Shown: positions 1-6,034, numbered from the stretch's first letter. The stretch: 9,730 nucleotides of DNA from Candidatus Bathyarchaeota archaeon (GCA_030627225.1 DAOUSM010000018.1:1-9730); one strand, 5' to 3'. Numbers and translations: made by a program. The notes: a model not told the origin generated them from the sequence alone.

Positions 1-299
1 AGCACAAGCAGTATTATCGCCAAAGAATAAAGTGGCTCAATAGAGTATGCAAACCATGCTCCACCGATCGCTACGAGCAGTAAACCCCACGCAAAGGTGC
101 TGAAAGGACCACGTTCATATTTCTGCGGGTTTGACGCTCTGATTCCAGCTAGAACTATTGTCCAGCCACCATATAATGCAATAATCAGTGGAGGAACAAG
201 TTGCCAATTGAGTCCGAGTGGCACAAGAATTATGCATACTACCAAGATTATTAGAAAAACGCCGATGGATAACAGTCCGCGCTTTTCGCCTTCAGCCAT
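1..299 (-). CDS. Small multi-spanning membrane protein, 3' end off the window
   Basis: The minus strand is open from ATG 299 to the left edge (99 codons), so the C-terminus is missing. After a short polar N-terminus (Met-Ala-Glu-Gly-Glu-Lys-Arg) there are hydrophobic segments at about residues 9-29, 33-53 and 66-84, and a fourth starts near 88 and runs off the edge. A charged stretch at about 54-64 should be a loop. The start lies 12 nt after the stop of the SPFH gene, with a GGCGAG Shine-Dalgarno-like stretch in between, so it is very probably the third gene of the coiled-coil/SPFH operon. I do not recognise a family. An integral membrane partner for the SPFH protein is a reasonable inference from position only. 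Confidence 0.75.
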   Translation of the reverse strand, partial: MAEGEKRGLLSIGVFLIILVVCIILVPLGLNWQLVPPLIIALYGGWTIVLAGIRASNPQKYERGPFSTFAWGLLLVAIGGAWFAYSIEPLYSLAIILLV

Positions 300-311
300 T
301 TTAGACTCGCC

Positions 312-1280
312 TTACTGGATTTTTTCTCCGCATTCGGGACAGAACTTCGATGTTGAAGGAACAGATTTTCCGCATTTTGGACATTTGGTTGTTTCAGCGG
401 CTGGTGGAGTGAGCTGTGTTCCACATTCTGGGCAGAATTTTGAAGTAGCTGGTATTTTTGCGTTGCATTTTGGGCATATCACTAGGGCTGCAGCTGGCGC
501 TGCTGCTGGACCTGTGGGCGTCATCACTTGTGGTATGAGCACCATGCCTGCTCCTAGTGCTGCTCCTGGGGATTTTCCAAGCTCTTCAGCGGCTTTCTTC
601 ACGGTTTCCATTCGTAGCACTTGTTCTGGTGTGGCTCTTCCTGTTCTGAGCCAGAAGAGGCGTTCGCGGTATTCTGGTGTTGTGTCTATTCCTTCAAAGC
701 GTAGGTCTGTTAATTCTAAACCTATTCGCCTAAAGTAGTCTAAAATTGTGTTTTTCACAATCATGGATGTTTCGTCAAGCCTAGTGAAAACAGTTAGCAA
801 ATCGTAATGCGAAAGCTCATCGATTATTTTTTCATTTAAGAAACCACGCAGAAAATCATTAACGTCTCCAGTTGTGTAGGCTTTTTGCCCGCCAACAACT
901 TCGTTCACAAACAGTTGTGGATTTTCCACTTTAAACCAAAATGTACCATGCACTTGTAAAGGTGCAAGCTCTGTGGTTTGGGCTCGCGTACCATATTTCC
1001 CAGCAAAGACTTTTGTTGAAACGAAGATTACTGTTGCTTTGAATGGTTTTTCACTATACCCGGCAATCCTTGATAATAATCCAGTTAGCAAGGGCAGATT
1101 CAGCGTTGTTAATGTGTGTCTTCCCGGTCCGAAAACGTCGTAGGCTTTGCCGTCTCTAAAGAACACTGCAACCTCGTATTCGTGGACTATTAGTTGGGCG
1201 CCCCATGTGATTTCTTCGTTTGGATATCTCCACAGTATATCTTCTGGACCTGGGTTTTTCCATTCTATGACTTGCGGCAT
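312..1280 (-). CDS. SPFH-domain (YdjI-like) protein with two C-terminal zinc ribbons
   Basis: The 322-residue protein has an SPFH (stomatin/prohibitin-like) core at about residues 30-215. After a small helical region and an Ala/Pro-rich linker (about 245-266) come two near-identical zinc ribbons: Cys269/272/283/286 and Cys300/303/314/317, each Cys-Pro-Lys-Cys followed by Cys-Pro-Glu-Cys. This matches the COG4260 'YdjI / virion core-like' group, which joins an SPFH domain to C-terminal zinc ribbons. SPFH proteins generally form membrane-associated ring or cage oligomers. There is no obvious transmembrane helix, so attachment may depend on the hydrophobic N-terminal part or on partners. The start codon follows the stop of the coiled-coil gene with one base between (TGA-A-ATG), and the Shine-Dalgarno GGAGTGA lies inside the upstream gene, which implies translational coupling. 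The specific function is unknown. Confidence 0.85.
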   Translation of the reverse strand: MPQVIEWKNPGPEDILWRYPNEEITWGAQLIVHEYEVAVFFRDGKAYDVFGPGRHTLTTLNLPLLTGLLSRIAGYSEKPFKATVIFVSTKVFAGKYGTRAQTTELAPLQVHGTFWFKVENPQLFVNEVVGGQKAYTTGDVNDFLRGFLNEKIIDELSHYDLLTVFTRLDETSMIVKNTILDYFRRIGLELTDLRFEGIDTTPEYRERLFWLRTGRATPEQVLRMETVKKAAEELGKSPGAALGAGMVLIPQVMTPTGPAAAPAAALVICPKCNAKIPATSKFCPECGTQLTPPAAETTKCPKCGKSVPSTSKFCPECGEKIQ

Positions 1281-1281
1281 T

Positions 1282-1818
1282 TCAACTCACTCCTAATATT
1301 ACTTCTCCTCTCTTATCAAAGGTTTCCTCAAAAGCCTCCAATGTTTCAACCAGATGTTGTATGCGTTCTTTTGCCTTGCCAAACTCTTGTTTAATGACCT
1401 CTGTTTTAAACGCTTTAACTTCGCTGACTATTTTCTCAACATCATCAATCAGCCTATTGTCAAAATCTATCATCCTGTCAAGATTTTCCTCTTCAACCTT
1501 CACTACGTTGAAGAAGCCGGCGTACCCATAAGAAGCGTGGTTCACCTTTTCTGCCACTCTGTCAAACTTTGCGACAAGGCGGTCCATACCTGTCAGAACT
1601 TCAAACAAGCGGCGGTCAGACAGCTTCTGAAAAACATCTTTAAGGTCGCTTTTCGCTTCCGACAGCTTCCGGTATAAATGGTTTCTGATAAGCCTGTCAG
1701 ACTCTCTTCGCAGCTCTTTCTCTTTATAGCCGCGGAACCCTGGAATCTCTGCAAGGATTCGTTCGGAAAGGCGCATCTGTTTTTTTGCTTTTTCGTAAAA
1801 ATCCTTTTTCTCACTCAA
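1282..1818 (-). CDS. Coiled-coil protein, partner of the SPFH gene
   Basis: This 178-residue protein is highly charged and looks helical almost throughout, with heptad-like stretches at about residues 40-95 and 108-170 separated by a Gly/Tyr/Phe-containing break near 96-105. No enzymatic motif, signal peptide or membrane segment is visible. The start is TTG 1818, supported by a GTGAGG Shine-Dalgarno (1828-1833) and a TATA box (1847-1855); no ATG lies in a better place. It is the first gene of a unit continuing, with one base between, into the SPFH/zinc-ribbon gene and then the membrane protein. I do not recognise the family. A structural or adaptor role for the SPFH oligomer is inference from position and predicted helicity. 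Confidence 0.75.
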   Translation of the reverse strand: MSEKKDFYEKAKKQMRLSERILAEIPGFRGYKEKELRRESDRLIRNHLYRKLSEAKSDLKDVFQKLSDRRLFEVLTGMDRLVAKFDRVAEKVNHASYGYAGFFNVVKVEEENLDRMIDFDNRLIDDVEKIVSEVKAFKTEVIKQEFGKAKERIQHLVETLEAFEETFDKRGEVILGVS

Positions 1819-1846
1819 GAACTACTTCCTCACGTTTGTTTTTCGA

Positions 1847-1855
1847 TTTTATAAA
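1847..1855 (-). promoter_or_regulatory. TATA box for the coiled-coil/SPFH/membrane operon
   Basis: The minus strand reads TTTATAAAA, a near-ideal archaeal TATA element, centred about 33 nt upstream of TTG 1818. A start site about 25 nt downstream would give a very short leader. It lies in the 63-nt gap after the zinc-ribbon gene, so the three downstream genes can be transcribed independently of the FAD/zinc-ribbon pair. Confidence 0.6.
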
Positions 1856-1873
1856 TGCATGTGTGAGCATTTA
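1852..1873. repeat. 7-bp inverted repeat beside the TATA box
   Basis: TAAATGC (1852-1858) and GCATTTA (1867-1873) form a perfect inverted repeat around 8 bases. It begins 8 nt beyond the stop of the zinc-ribbon gene and overlaps the TATA element of the next operon. It could be an operator or a weak hairpin at the end of the upstream transcript. The arms are AT-rich, so chance is possible. Confidence 0.35.
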
Positions 1874-1881
1874 AAGTTTCG

Positions 1882-2634
1882 TTAAAATATTCCAAATCCA
1901 GTTGACGGAATGTCTCCTTTTATGACCATTCCGGTTGCTCCTTCTATCAGTAACTGGTAAGTTTCACCCTTATACTCGTATTTCACAAACCATATTGGAG
2001 CATGCAAATAAACCGCTTGGTTTATTTTTATTTCATTCTTCATTTCGATGATTCTGTCAACGTCTTGTTGAACCAAATAACGGTGATGCTCCCCAATTTG
2101 CTGCTTTGCAAGCTCCACAGCCTCGCTTTTGTCGATTTCACTGTTTAACACTTTAGCGAAAGCTTCGATTTTCCTGAAGTCGTAGGGGATTTTACCCTTT
2201 AACGGAACGTCATATTCCTTTGTTGGAAACTCTGTTGCCCTCCTTGCCAGAACAAGCCAATCATACTTCTTCTCGATTTTTCCTTCCTTAACAACAGGAG
2301 GAGTTATACGCTCAAATATCCCTTTATAATAGCTTTCGGCTTCCACAGACACAACCCAGAAGGGCAAGTAAAACAAGGTTTTTTCTGTAATTTTTGACTT
2401 TCTCGCGAGGTCTGGAGGCTTCAGAAAGCCTGCACGCATCCAGTTTTTAATAGGATCTTCGATCTGCGCTGGATCATACTTGTTTAATAGCATGGAATGT
2501 TCGAAGGTGAAAGCCTTTCCAGTCTCTATCACAACAGTATAGCCACAATATTTGCATGTTGCTATCATTTCGCCAGGCTCAAATGGTATCGGTGCGCCAC
2601 AATGAGAACACCTTATTTCTTGAACTATGGACAT
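1882..2634 (-). CDS. N-terminal zinc-ribbon protein of unknown function
   Basis: The 250-residue protein opens with a zinc ribbon (Cys9/Cys12 and Cys27/Cys30, as CxxCG and CxYCG) of the kind seen in RNA-polymerase- and TFIIB-type ribbons. A roughly 200-residue soluble domain follows, rich in aromatic residues and beta strands. Two similar stretches stand out, Leu-Pro-Phe-Trp-Val-Val near 89-95 and Ala-Pro-Ile-Trp-Phe-Val near 212-218, each leading into a Tyr-containing strand, suggesting a duplicated fold. The C-terminal portion ends in a Gly-Ala-Thr-Gly-Met-Val-Ile-Lys-Gly-Asp stretch. No membrane helix is visible. The start is 4 nt after the stop of the FAD dehydrogenase, so the two are almost certainly co-transcribed, and the SPFH unit follows 63 nt downstream. 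I cannot assign a reaction; it shares the zinc-ribbon theme with the SPFH protein. Confidence 0.75.
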   Translation of the reverse strand: MSIVQEIRCSHCGAPIPFEPGEMIATCKYCGYTVVIETGKAFTFEHSMLLNKYDPAQIEDPIKNWMRAGFLKPPDLARKSKITEKTLFYLPFWVVSVEAESYYKGIFERITPPVVKEGKIEKKYDWLVLARRATEFPTKEYDVPLKGKIPYDFRKIEAFAKVLNSEIDKSEAVELAKQQIGEHHRYLVQQDVDRIIEMKNEIKINQAVYLHAPIWFVKYEYKGETYQLLIEGATGMVIKGDIPSTGFGIF

Positions 2635-2638
2635 ATTT

Positions 2639-4021
2639 TTACGCCTTCTGCTTTTCTCTCCTTATTATTTCCCTTGCCGCGATAACACCGGATGCCGAAG
2701 CTTGAACCAGCCCTCTCGTGACCCCTGCTCCGTCACCAATGGTGAATAAGTTGTGGATTTTGGTTTCCAAGCAGTTGCTTAGCTGGAGTCTTGAGGAGTA
2801 GAATTTTACTTCGATGCCATATAGTAGTGTGTCCCTTGAATGTATTCCAGGAGCAATTTTGTCTAGGGCTTGAAGCATCTCCCTTATGTCAGCCAAGTAG
2901 CGGTATGGCAGAACAAAGCTTAAGTCGCCTGGCGTGGCATTCTTCAATGTGGGAGTCACCACACTTCTGGCAATCCTTTCAGGTGTTGACCTCCTTCCAG
3001 ACTCTAAATCACCTAAACGCTGTATCATTACGCCTCCGCTGAGAAGATTTGAAAGTCTAGCAAGATATTTTCCATAGGCTATCGGTTCCTTGAATGGCTC
3101 GGTAAAGGATGTTCTCACCAAAATGGCGAAATTCGTATTGTCTGTTTTTCTCTCCGCGTAGCTTTGACCATTAACAGTTAAAACTCCGTTATAGGATTCT
3201 GTTATAACCTCACCATAGGGCGCAACGCAGAATGTGCGAACCTGGTCGTCAAAAAACCTTGAATAGTAAACAAGTTTCGGCTCATAAAGAACGCTTGTTA
3301 ATTCTTCCATAACAGAAGCCAAAACCTCAACCCTTATCCCAACATCAACAGGGTTATTAAGTGTCTTTAAACCTAAAGCTTGCGCCTCTGCTTGAAGCCA
3401 TTCAGCTCCACTTCTTCCAGGCGCAACAATCACATATTTCCCGAAGAATTTCTCGCCACTAACTGTTTCAACGCCTTCCACAACATTGTTTTTTACTATA
3501 AGTCCCTTAACGTCAGTTTTGAGTTTAACTTCAACCTTGCCATTGAGTTCTTGACGCATCTTTCGGAGAGTTTGAGCGCACCTCTCAGTGCCCATATGCC
3601 GAATTTTCTGGCGGACAAGTTTTAAACCAGCCAATGAAGCTTTGCGTTCAATCTCATCTGCTTTTTCAATGTCTCCTCCATAAACGTGCTCGGTTGCCCC
3701 AAATTTTAAGTAGACACCATCCACATAGTTTACCAACTTACCAAGCTCTTTTCCTGAAACGTACTCATTAAGCCAACCGCCAACTTCGGTAGATAAGGTT
3801 AATTTACCGTCGCTGAAGGACCCTGCCCCGCCCCACCCAGATAATAGCAAGCATGGTTCACAGTGAACACATTCAAATCCGCGGCTTGCAGGGCATTTAC
3901 GTTGGTTTATATCTGGTCCCCTATCCAGCATAAGAATGCTGAGGTTAGCTTTTTCTGCCATTTCAAGAGCTGAGAATATTCCGGCTGGGCCGGCTCCAAC
4001 GATTATTACATCATACTTCAA
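2639..4021 (-). CDS. FAD-dependent dehydrogenase (COG2509-like)
   Basis: With the TTG start preferred here the protein has 460 residues. The N-terminal Rossmann motif is Gly9-Ala-Gly11-Pro-Ala-Gly14, with Asp33 as the likely ribose-binding acid after the second strand. A cysteine cluster follows (Cys43, Cys51, Cys54, Cys57), then Gly-Trp-Gly-Gly-Ala-Gly (62-67) and Ser-Asp-Gly-Lys-Leu. The C-terminal flavin motif Gly-Asp-Gly-Ala-Gly is at 429-433. These features fit the uncharacterised FAD-dependent dehydrogenases of COG2509; the substrate is unknown. TTG 4021 is preferred because AGGAG (4031-4035) lies 9 nt before it, the flavin fold begins immediately after it, and the upstream ATG 4066 lies inside the TATA box. 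It is the first gene of a pair with the zinc-ribbon protein. Confidence 0.85.
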   Translation of the reverse strand: MKYDVIIVGAGPAGIFSALEMAEKANLSILMLDRGPDINQRKCPASRGFECVHCEPCLLLSGWGGAGSFSDGKLTLSTEVGGWLNEYVSGKELGKLVNYVDGVYLKFGATEHVYGGDIEKADEIERKASLAGLKLVRQKIRHMGTERCAQTLRKMRQELNGKVEVKLKTDVKGLIVKNNVVEGVETVSGEKFFGKYVIVAPGRSGAEWLQAEAQALGLKTLNNPVDVGIRVEVLASVMEELTSVLYEPKLVYYSRFFDDQVRTFCVAPYGEVITESYNGVLTVNGQSYAERKTDNTNFAILVRTSFTEPFKEPIAYGKYLARLSNLLSGGVMIQRLGDLESGRRSTPERIARSVVTPTLKNATPGDLSFVLPYRYLADIREMLQALDKIAPGIHSRDTLLYGIEVKFYSSRLQLSNCLETKIHNLFTIGDGAGVTRGLVQASASGVIAAREIIRREKQKA

Positions 4022-4064
4022 AGGACGTATCTCCTGAAACCCAAAACTACATGTAACAACTAGC

Positions 4065-4075
4065 ATATATTTTTA
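4065..4075 (-). promoter_or_regulatory. TATA box for the FAD dehydrogenase/zinc-ribbon pair
   Basis: The minus strand reads TAAAAATATAT. Transcription would be expected to start near 4044, leaving a leader of about 20 nt that contains AGGAG and leads to TTG 4021. The first in-frame ATG (4064-4066) overlaps this element, which argues against its use. Confidence 0.6.
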
Positions 4076-4119
4076 GCGAGCAGTTTAATGTTGAAATCAG
4101 TTTGCGCCTTAGAAAACTA

Positions 4120-4461
4120 TCACTTTTGTATATACGGTATGAGACATAGAAACTTCACAGTCTTTTCGCCGTTGTTTTTGAGCTGATGTTTCTCATCAGG
4201 TGGAATGAAGATGACGTCGCCAGCTCTAAACTTTCTTTCTTTGCCTTCACTAACCACAAGGCCCTCGCCTTCTAAAATGAAGACCTCATGTTCCCAAGAA
4301 TGGCTGTGAAAAGGACTGTAGCCTCCAGGCCCCATCTCGAACAACCTCATGGCAAAGTTCTCAGCTCCCAAATCCTTTGTGATAAGCCATCTCACCCGTA
4401 ATTTTGAGGCTCCTTCTTCCGCATCCTTCGCTTCAACATCCCGATAATTGAAGATTTTCAT
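4120..4461 (-). CDS. Single-domain cupin
   Basis: This 113-residue protein is one cupin barrel. Motif 1 is visible as Gly46 then His52-x-His54-x4-Glu59 and Gly65; motif 2 as Gly81-Asp-x4-Pro87-Pro with His92 and Asn96. His52, His54, Glu59 and His92 are the usual metal ligands, so a mononuclear metal site is expected. Small cupins of this kind act as isomerases, dioxygenases or ligand sensors, and the sequence alone does not say which. The start ATG 4461 follows GAGGGCG about 8 nt upstream. The FAD gene starts about 100 nt downstream with its own TATA box, so operon membership is doubtful. If the att-like repeat at 4513-4532 is real, the cupin was the original neighbour of the UPF0147 gene before an element inserted. 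Confidence 0.85.
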   Translation of the reverse strand: MKIFNYRDVEAKDAEEGASKLRVRWLITKDLGAENFAMRLFEMGPGGYSPFHSHSWEHEVFILEGEGLVVSEGKERKFRAGDVIFIPPDEKHQLKNNGEKTVKFLCLIPYIQK

Positions 4462-4512
4462 TCACTTCGCCCTCTTTCAATCAGAAAATAGGAATAATTT
4501 TTACTCTGCATA

Positions 4513-4532
4513 TTAATCTTTTATTGCTTCTA
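4513..4532. repeat. att-like direct repeat, distal copy
   Basis: These 20 bases match 5677-5696 at 19 positions in the same orientation. Read on the minus strand they encode Glu-Ala-Ile-Lys-Asp-stop, the same C-terminal end as the UPF0147 gene, but here no gene precedes them. This is what a displaced gene 3' end looks like after site-specific integration. Confidence 0.5.
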
Positions 4533-4725
4533 AAAGGTTACGATGGAGATTTCTCCCGCAAACCACTTTTTTTATAAGTTTAGTTTAGCGTCAAGTTTTG
4601 GGCAGCAGATTGTTAAGTGGGCTTTATTCAGGATAGAACGTCTAAGAGCATAGGCGCCAAACATTACATGAAGCTGAAATGGAAAGCTGTACAGTTTATC
4701 CGAGATATGCAGAATACGTCACAAG

Positions 4726-4770
4726 GTTGAGGCGGAAAGCCTTCAACTAATTCTCTTTCTTTTTTGTTCT
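4726..4770 (+). terminator. Hairpin followed by T-tract
   Basis: GTTGA-GGC (4726-4733) pairs with GCC-TTCAAC (4739-4747) around a GGAAA loop, giving 8 base pairs with one bulged T. It is followed by a pyrimidine-rich tract with six consecutive Ts at 4760-4765. The geometry suits transcription termination on the plus strand, upstream of the 249-residue protein gene. Confidence 0.5.
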
Positions 4771-4780
4771 AAAATGTAGC

Positions 4781-4788
4781 TTTATATT
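4781..4788 (+). promoter_or_regulatory. TATA box for the 249-residue membrane-anchored protein
   Basis: TTTATATT is centred about 26 nt upstream of GTG 4810, which would put transcription start at or next to the start codon. No strong Shine-Dalgarno precedes it, so the gene is probably leaderless. Confidence 0.55.
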
Positions 4789-4809
4789 GTTGCGGATTTA
4801 CGTGATTTA

Positions 4810-5559
4810 GTGGTGGCAGCGGTGCGTTTGAAGAGGTTGGCTTTAATATTGGTGGTGGTTGTGGCTGTTGCCGGCGTGCTCATTGGAATATTCCATGATT
4901 TTTTGTTTTACGGTGTTAGAGATGTTTCTGTTGGGGATGTTGTTTCTGATCCGCATTCTTTCGACGGTGTTCATGTACGGTTACCTGGGTATGTTGTGGA
5001 TACAAGCGTGTACATGTTTGGTCCGAAGTATGTTCTGAGGGACTTTGATGAAGGAGTTGAAATTGCCTTGGGTGGGAAGGGGGGCTCTGGAAAAGTTGAC
5101 TTTGAGCCTTATGTTAGCTTTATTTTTGACGGGGAGAATTACACGCAGATAAGAAACATAAGGGTGAGCGTTGTTGGGTATGTATGTTATATTGGACCCG
5201 TAAGTGATGCTCCTTCTTTCTATGTTGATGTTGAAAAAGTTGAACCAAACCTAACCGAGCTGGAAAATATTGTAATAGAATTTTTGAAAACCACCGACGT
5301 GGCTAACGTTCTGTGGGATGATACTGTCAGAATCATCGAAGTCTACGACCATGGTTTTGGCGGTAAAGTTGTAGTTGTGAATTACACTACGTGTAAGGCG
5401 GTGCATCCACACTTTATGTTTTTAGCAATTGAGCATCATACTGCCGTGATCACGTTAAACGAGGAAGGGAAAGTGATGTCTGCGTTTTGTGTTTGGGGCA
5501 GCTTCCATGGGCTAAACAATATTTGGGATTTGATTAACCAGCGGTGGATTCAAAGGTAA
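4810..5559 (+). CDS. Membrane-anchored extracytoplasmic protein of unknown function
   Basis: The 249-residue protein starts with basic residues and one hydrophobic helix (about 10-28), so it should be anchored with its bulk outside. Residues 38-146 are beta-rich and contain the pattern Val-Ser-Asp-Pro...Phe-Asp-Gly...Gly-Tyr-Val, resembling an OB-fold domain, though this is only a pattern judgement. Residues 147-249 form a second domain with a His/Glu cluster (His199, His201, Glu208, His209, His210) and Cys195/Cys227 that could bind metal. GTG 4810, GTG 4813 and GTG 4822 are alternative starts; the TATA box favours 4810 or 4813. The coding is noticeably rich in GTT, GTG and GGT, unlike the A-rich plus-strand genes at 6035 onward. 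It sits between att-like repeats and may be cargo of an old integrated element. No family recognised. Confidence 0.75.
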   Translation: MVAAVRLKRLALILVVVVAVAGVLIGIFHDFLFYGVRDVSVGDVVSDPHSFDGVHVRLPGYVVDTSVYMFGPKYVLRDFDEGVEIALGGKGGSGKVDFEPYVSFIFDGENYTQIRNIRVSVVGYVCYIGPVSDAPSFYVDVEKVEPNLTELENIVIEFLKTTDVANVLWDDTVRIIEVYDHGFGGKVVVVNYTTCKAVHPHFMFLAIEHHTAVITLNEEGKVMSAFCVWGSFHGLNNIWDLINQRWIQR

Positions 5560-5585
5560 AGTCGAACTTTAACCCATTTTCCAGA

Positions 5586-5648
5586 GAACATTCACTTGAA
5601 TACGTAACCGACATGGACGGAGCCAGGATCTTCAGAAAACGCAAATGA
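5586..5648 (+). pseudogene. Possible C-terminal remnant of an archaeal tyrosine integrase
   Basis: A short plus-strand frame between the 249-residue protein and the UPF0147 gene ends in Leu-Glu-Tyr-Val-Thr-Asp-Met-Asp-Gly-Ala-Arg-Ile-Phe-Arg-Lys-Arg-Lys-stop. From memory, many archaeal XerA/phage-type integrases end in a similar Tyr-Val-...-Asp-Gly-...-Phe-Arg-Lys-Arg-Lys tail. The open frame reaches back only to a TAA at 5535-5537, and no catalytic Arg, His-x-x-Arg or Tyr is present, so anything left is a fragment. The tail points at the att-like repeat 28 nt away, where an integrase gene often sits. Confidence 0.35.
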
Positions 5649-5676
5649 AAGCAAAAGTAGTCTTTTATGCTCTAGG

Positions 5677-5696
5677 TTAATCTTTTATGGCTTCTA
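5677..5696. repeat. att-like direct repeat, copy in the UPF0147 3' end
   Basis: This copy is the last codons and stop of the UPF0147 gene (minus strand) and matches 4513-4532 with one mismatch. The two copies define a segment of about 1.16 kb. Confidence 0.5.
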
Positions 5697-5955
5697 GGAT
5701 GCTCATTACGTTCCATAATTTTACTCGTGTGTAAGGTGGCATGTTCGGGTCTTGCAAAATTTCATCCATGATTGATATGGCGTTTGAGGCTCTAACGGCT
5801 GGCGTGTACTCTGTTGTTTGCAAAACTTCCAGTGAATTTTTCGCTGCTCTTCTGATGTTTCTAGGCGTAGTAGTGTCTTCAGAAACTTCTCCAAGCACGA
5901 CCGATGCTTGCTTTATTCTCTCTTCATATTCCTGCAGTTTCTTCTTCCTAACCAT
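5677..5955 (-). CDS. UPF0147 family protein
   Basis: The 92-residue all-helical protein matches the archaeal UPF0147 family in length and in its core: Thr-Pro-Arg-Asn-Ile-Arg-Arg-Ala-Ala near 30-38, Pro-Ala-Val-Arg-Ala-Ser-Asn-Ala-Ile-Ser-Ile near 52-62, and Asp-Pro-Asn-Met-Pro near 69-73. Function is unknown; the family is widespread in archaea. Start ATG 5955 is fixed by a GAGGTG Shine-Dalgarno (5964-5969) 8 nt upstream. It diverges from the UPF0148 gene across a 79-bp spacer with a shared TATA-like element. Its last 20 bp recur at 4513-4532, suggesting that its 3' end served as an integration target. The gene itself is intact, as expected when an integrated element restores the end of its target gene. 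Confidence 0.9.
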   Translation of the reverse strand: MVRKKKLQEYEERIKQASVVLGEVSEDTTTPRNIRRAAKNSLEVLQTTEYTPAVRASNAISIMDEILQDPNMPPYTRVKLWNVMSILEAIKD

Positions 5956-5988
5956 AAACTTGCCACCTCACGCAAATTTCGTGATAAC

Positions 5989-6000
5989 CAAATTATATAG
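5989..6000. promoter_or_regulatory. Shared TATA element of the UPF0147/UPF0148 divergent promoter
   Basis: CAAATTATATAG reads as a TATA box on the plus strand and CTATATAATTTG on the minus strand. Its centre (about 5995) is 40 nt from ATG 5955 and 40 nt from TTG 6035. Each start has GAGGT 8 nt upstream. A second, weaker TATA-like stretch (6003-6014) could instead serve the minus strand. Confidence 0.45.
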
Positions 6001-6034
6001 GCTTCTATACCTATTTACTTTGAGGTTTTAAAAC

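Larger units (their letters stand above)
4462..4809. other. 348-bp non-coding stretch with att-like repeat, possible promoter and terminator
   Basis: No convincing gene is visible on either strand. In order it holds the cupin leader, a 20-bp att-like repeat (4513-4532), a plus-strand TATA-like TTTTTTATAAG (4567-4577), about 120 nt of moderately structured sequence with a weak 37-codon GTG frame (4617-4730), a hairpin plus T-tract (4726-4765), and the TATA box of the 249-residue protein (4781-4788). A short non-coding RNA or the remains of a gene from about 4600 to 4765 would fit, but neither is proven. Confidence 0.5.

Noticed and set aside
97..738. 213-codon plus-strand open frame
   Set aside because: It lies over the SPFH gene and the membrane protein on the other strand. 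Its repeats (Ser-Gly-Gln-Asn-Phe, Phe-Gly-His) are antisense readings of the zinc ribbons.
4617..4730. 37-codon GTG frame in the long spacer
   Set aside because: A TAA immediately precedes it, there is no clear ribosome binding site, the composition is not distinctive and no family is recognised. It may be a gene relic, so it is mentioned only within the spacer.
5741..6031. 96-codon plus-strand frame over the UPF0147 gene
   Set aside because: It is antisense to a clear UPF0147 family member and has no family resemblance of its own.
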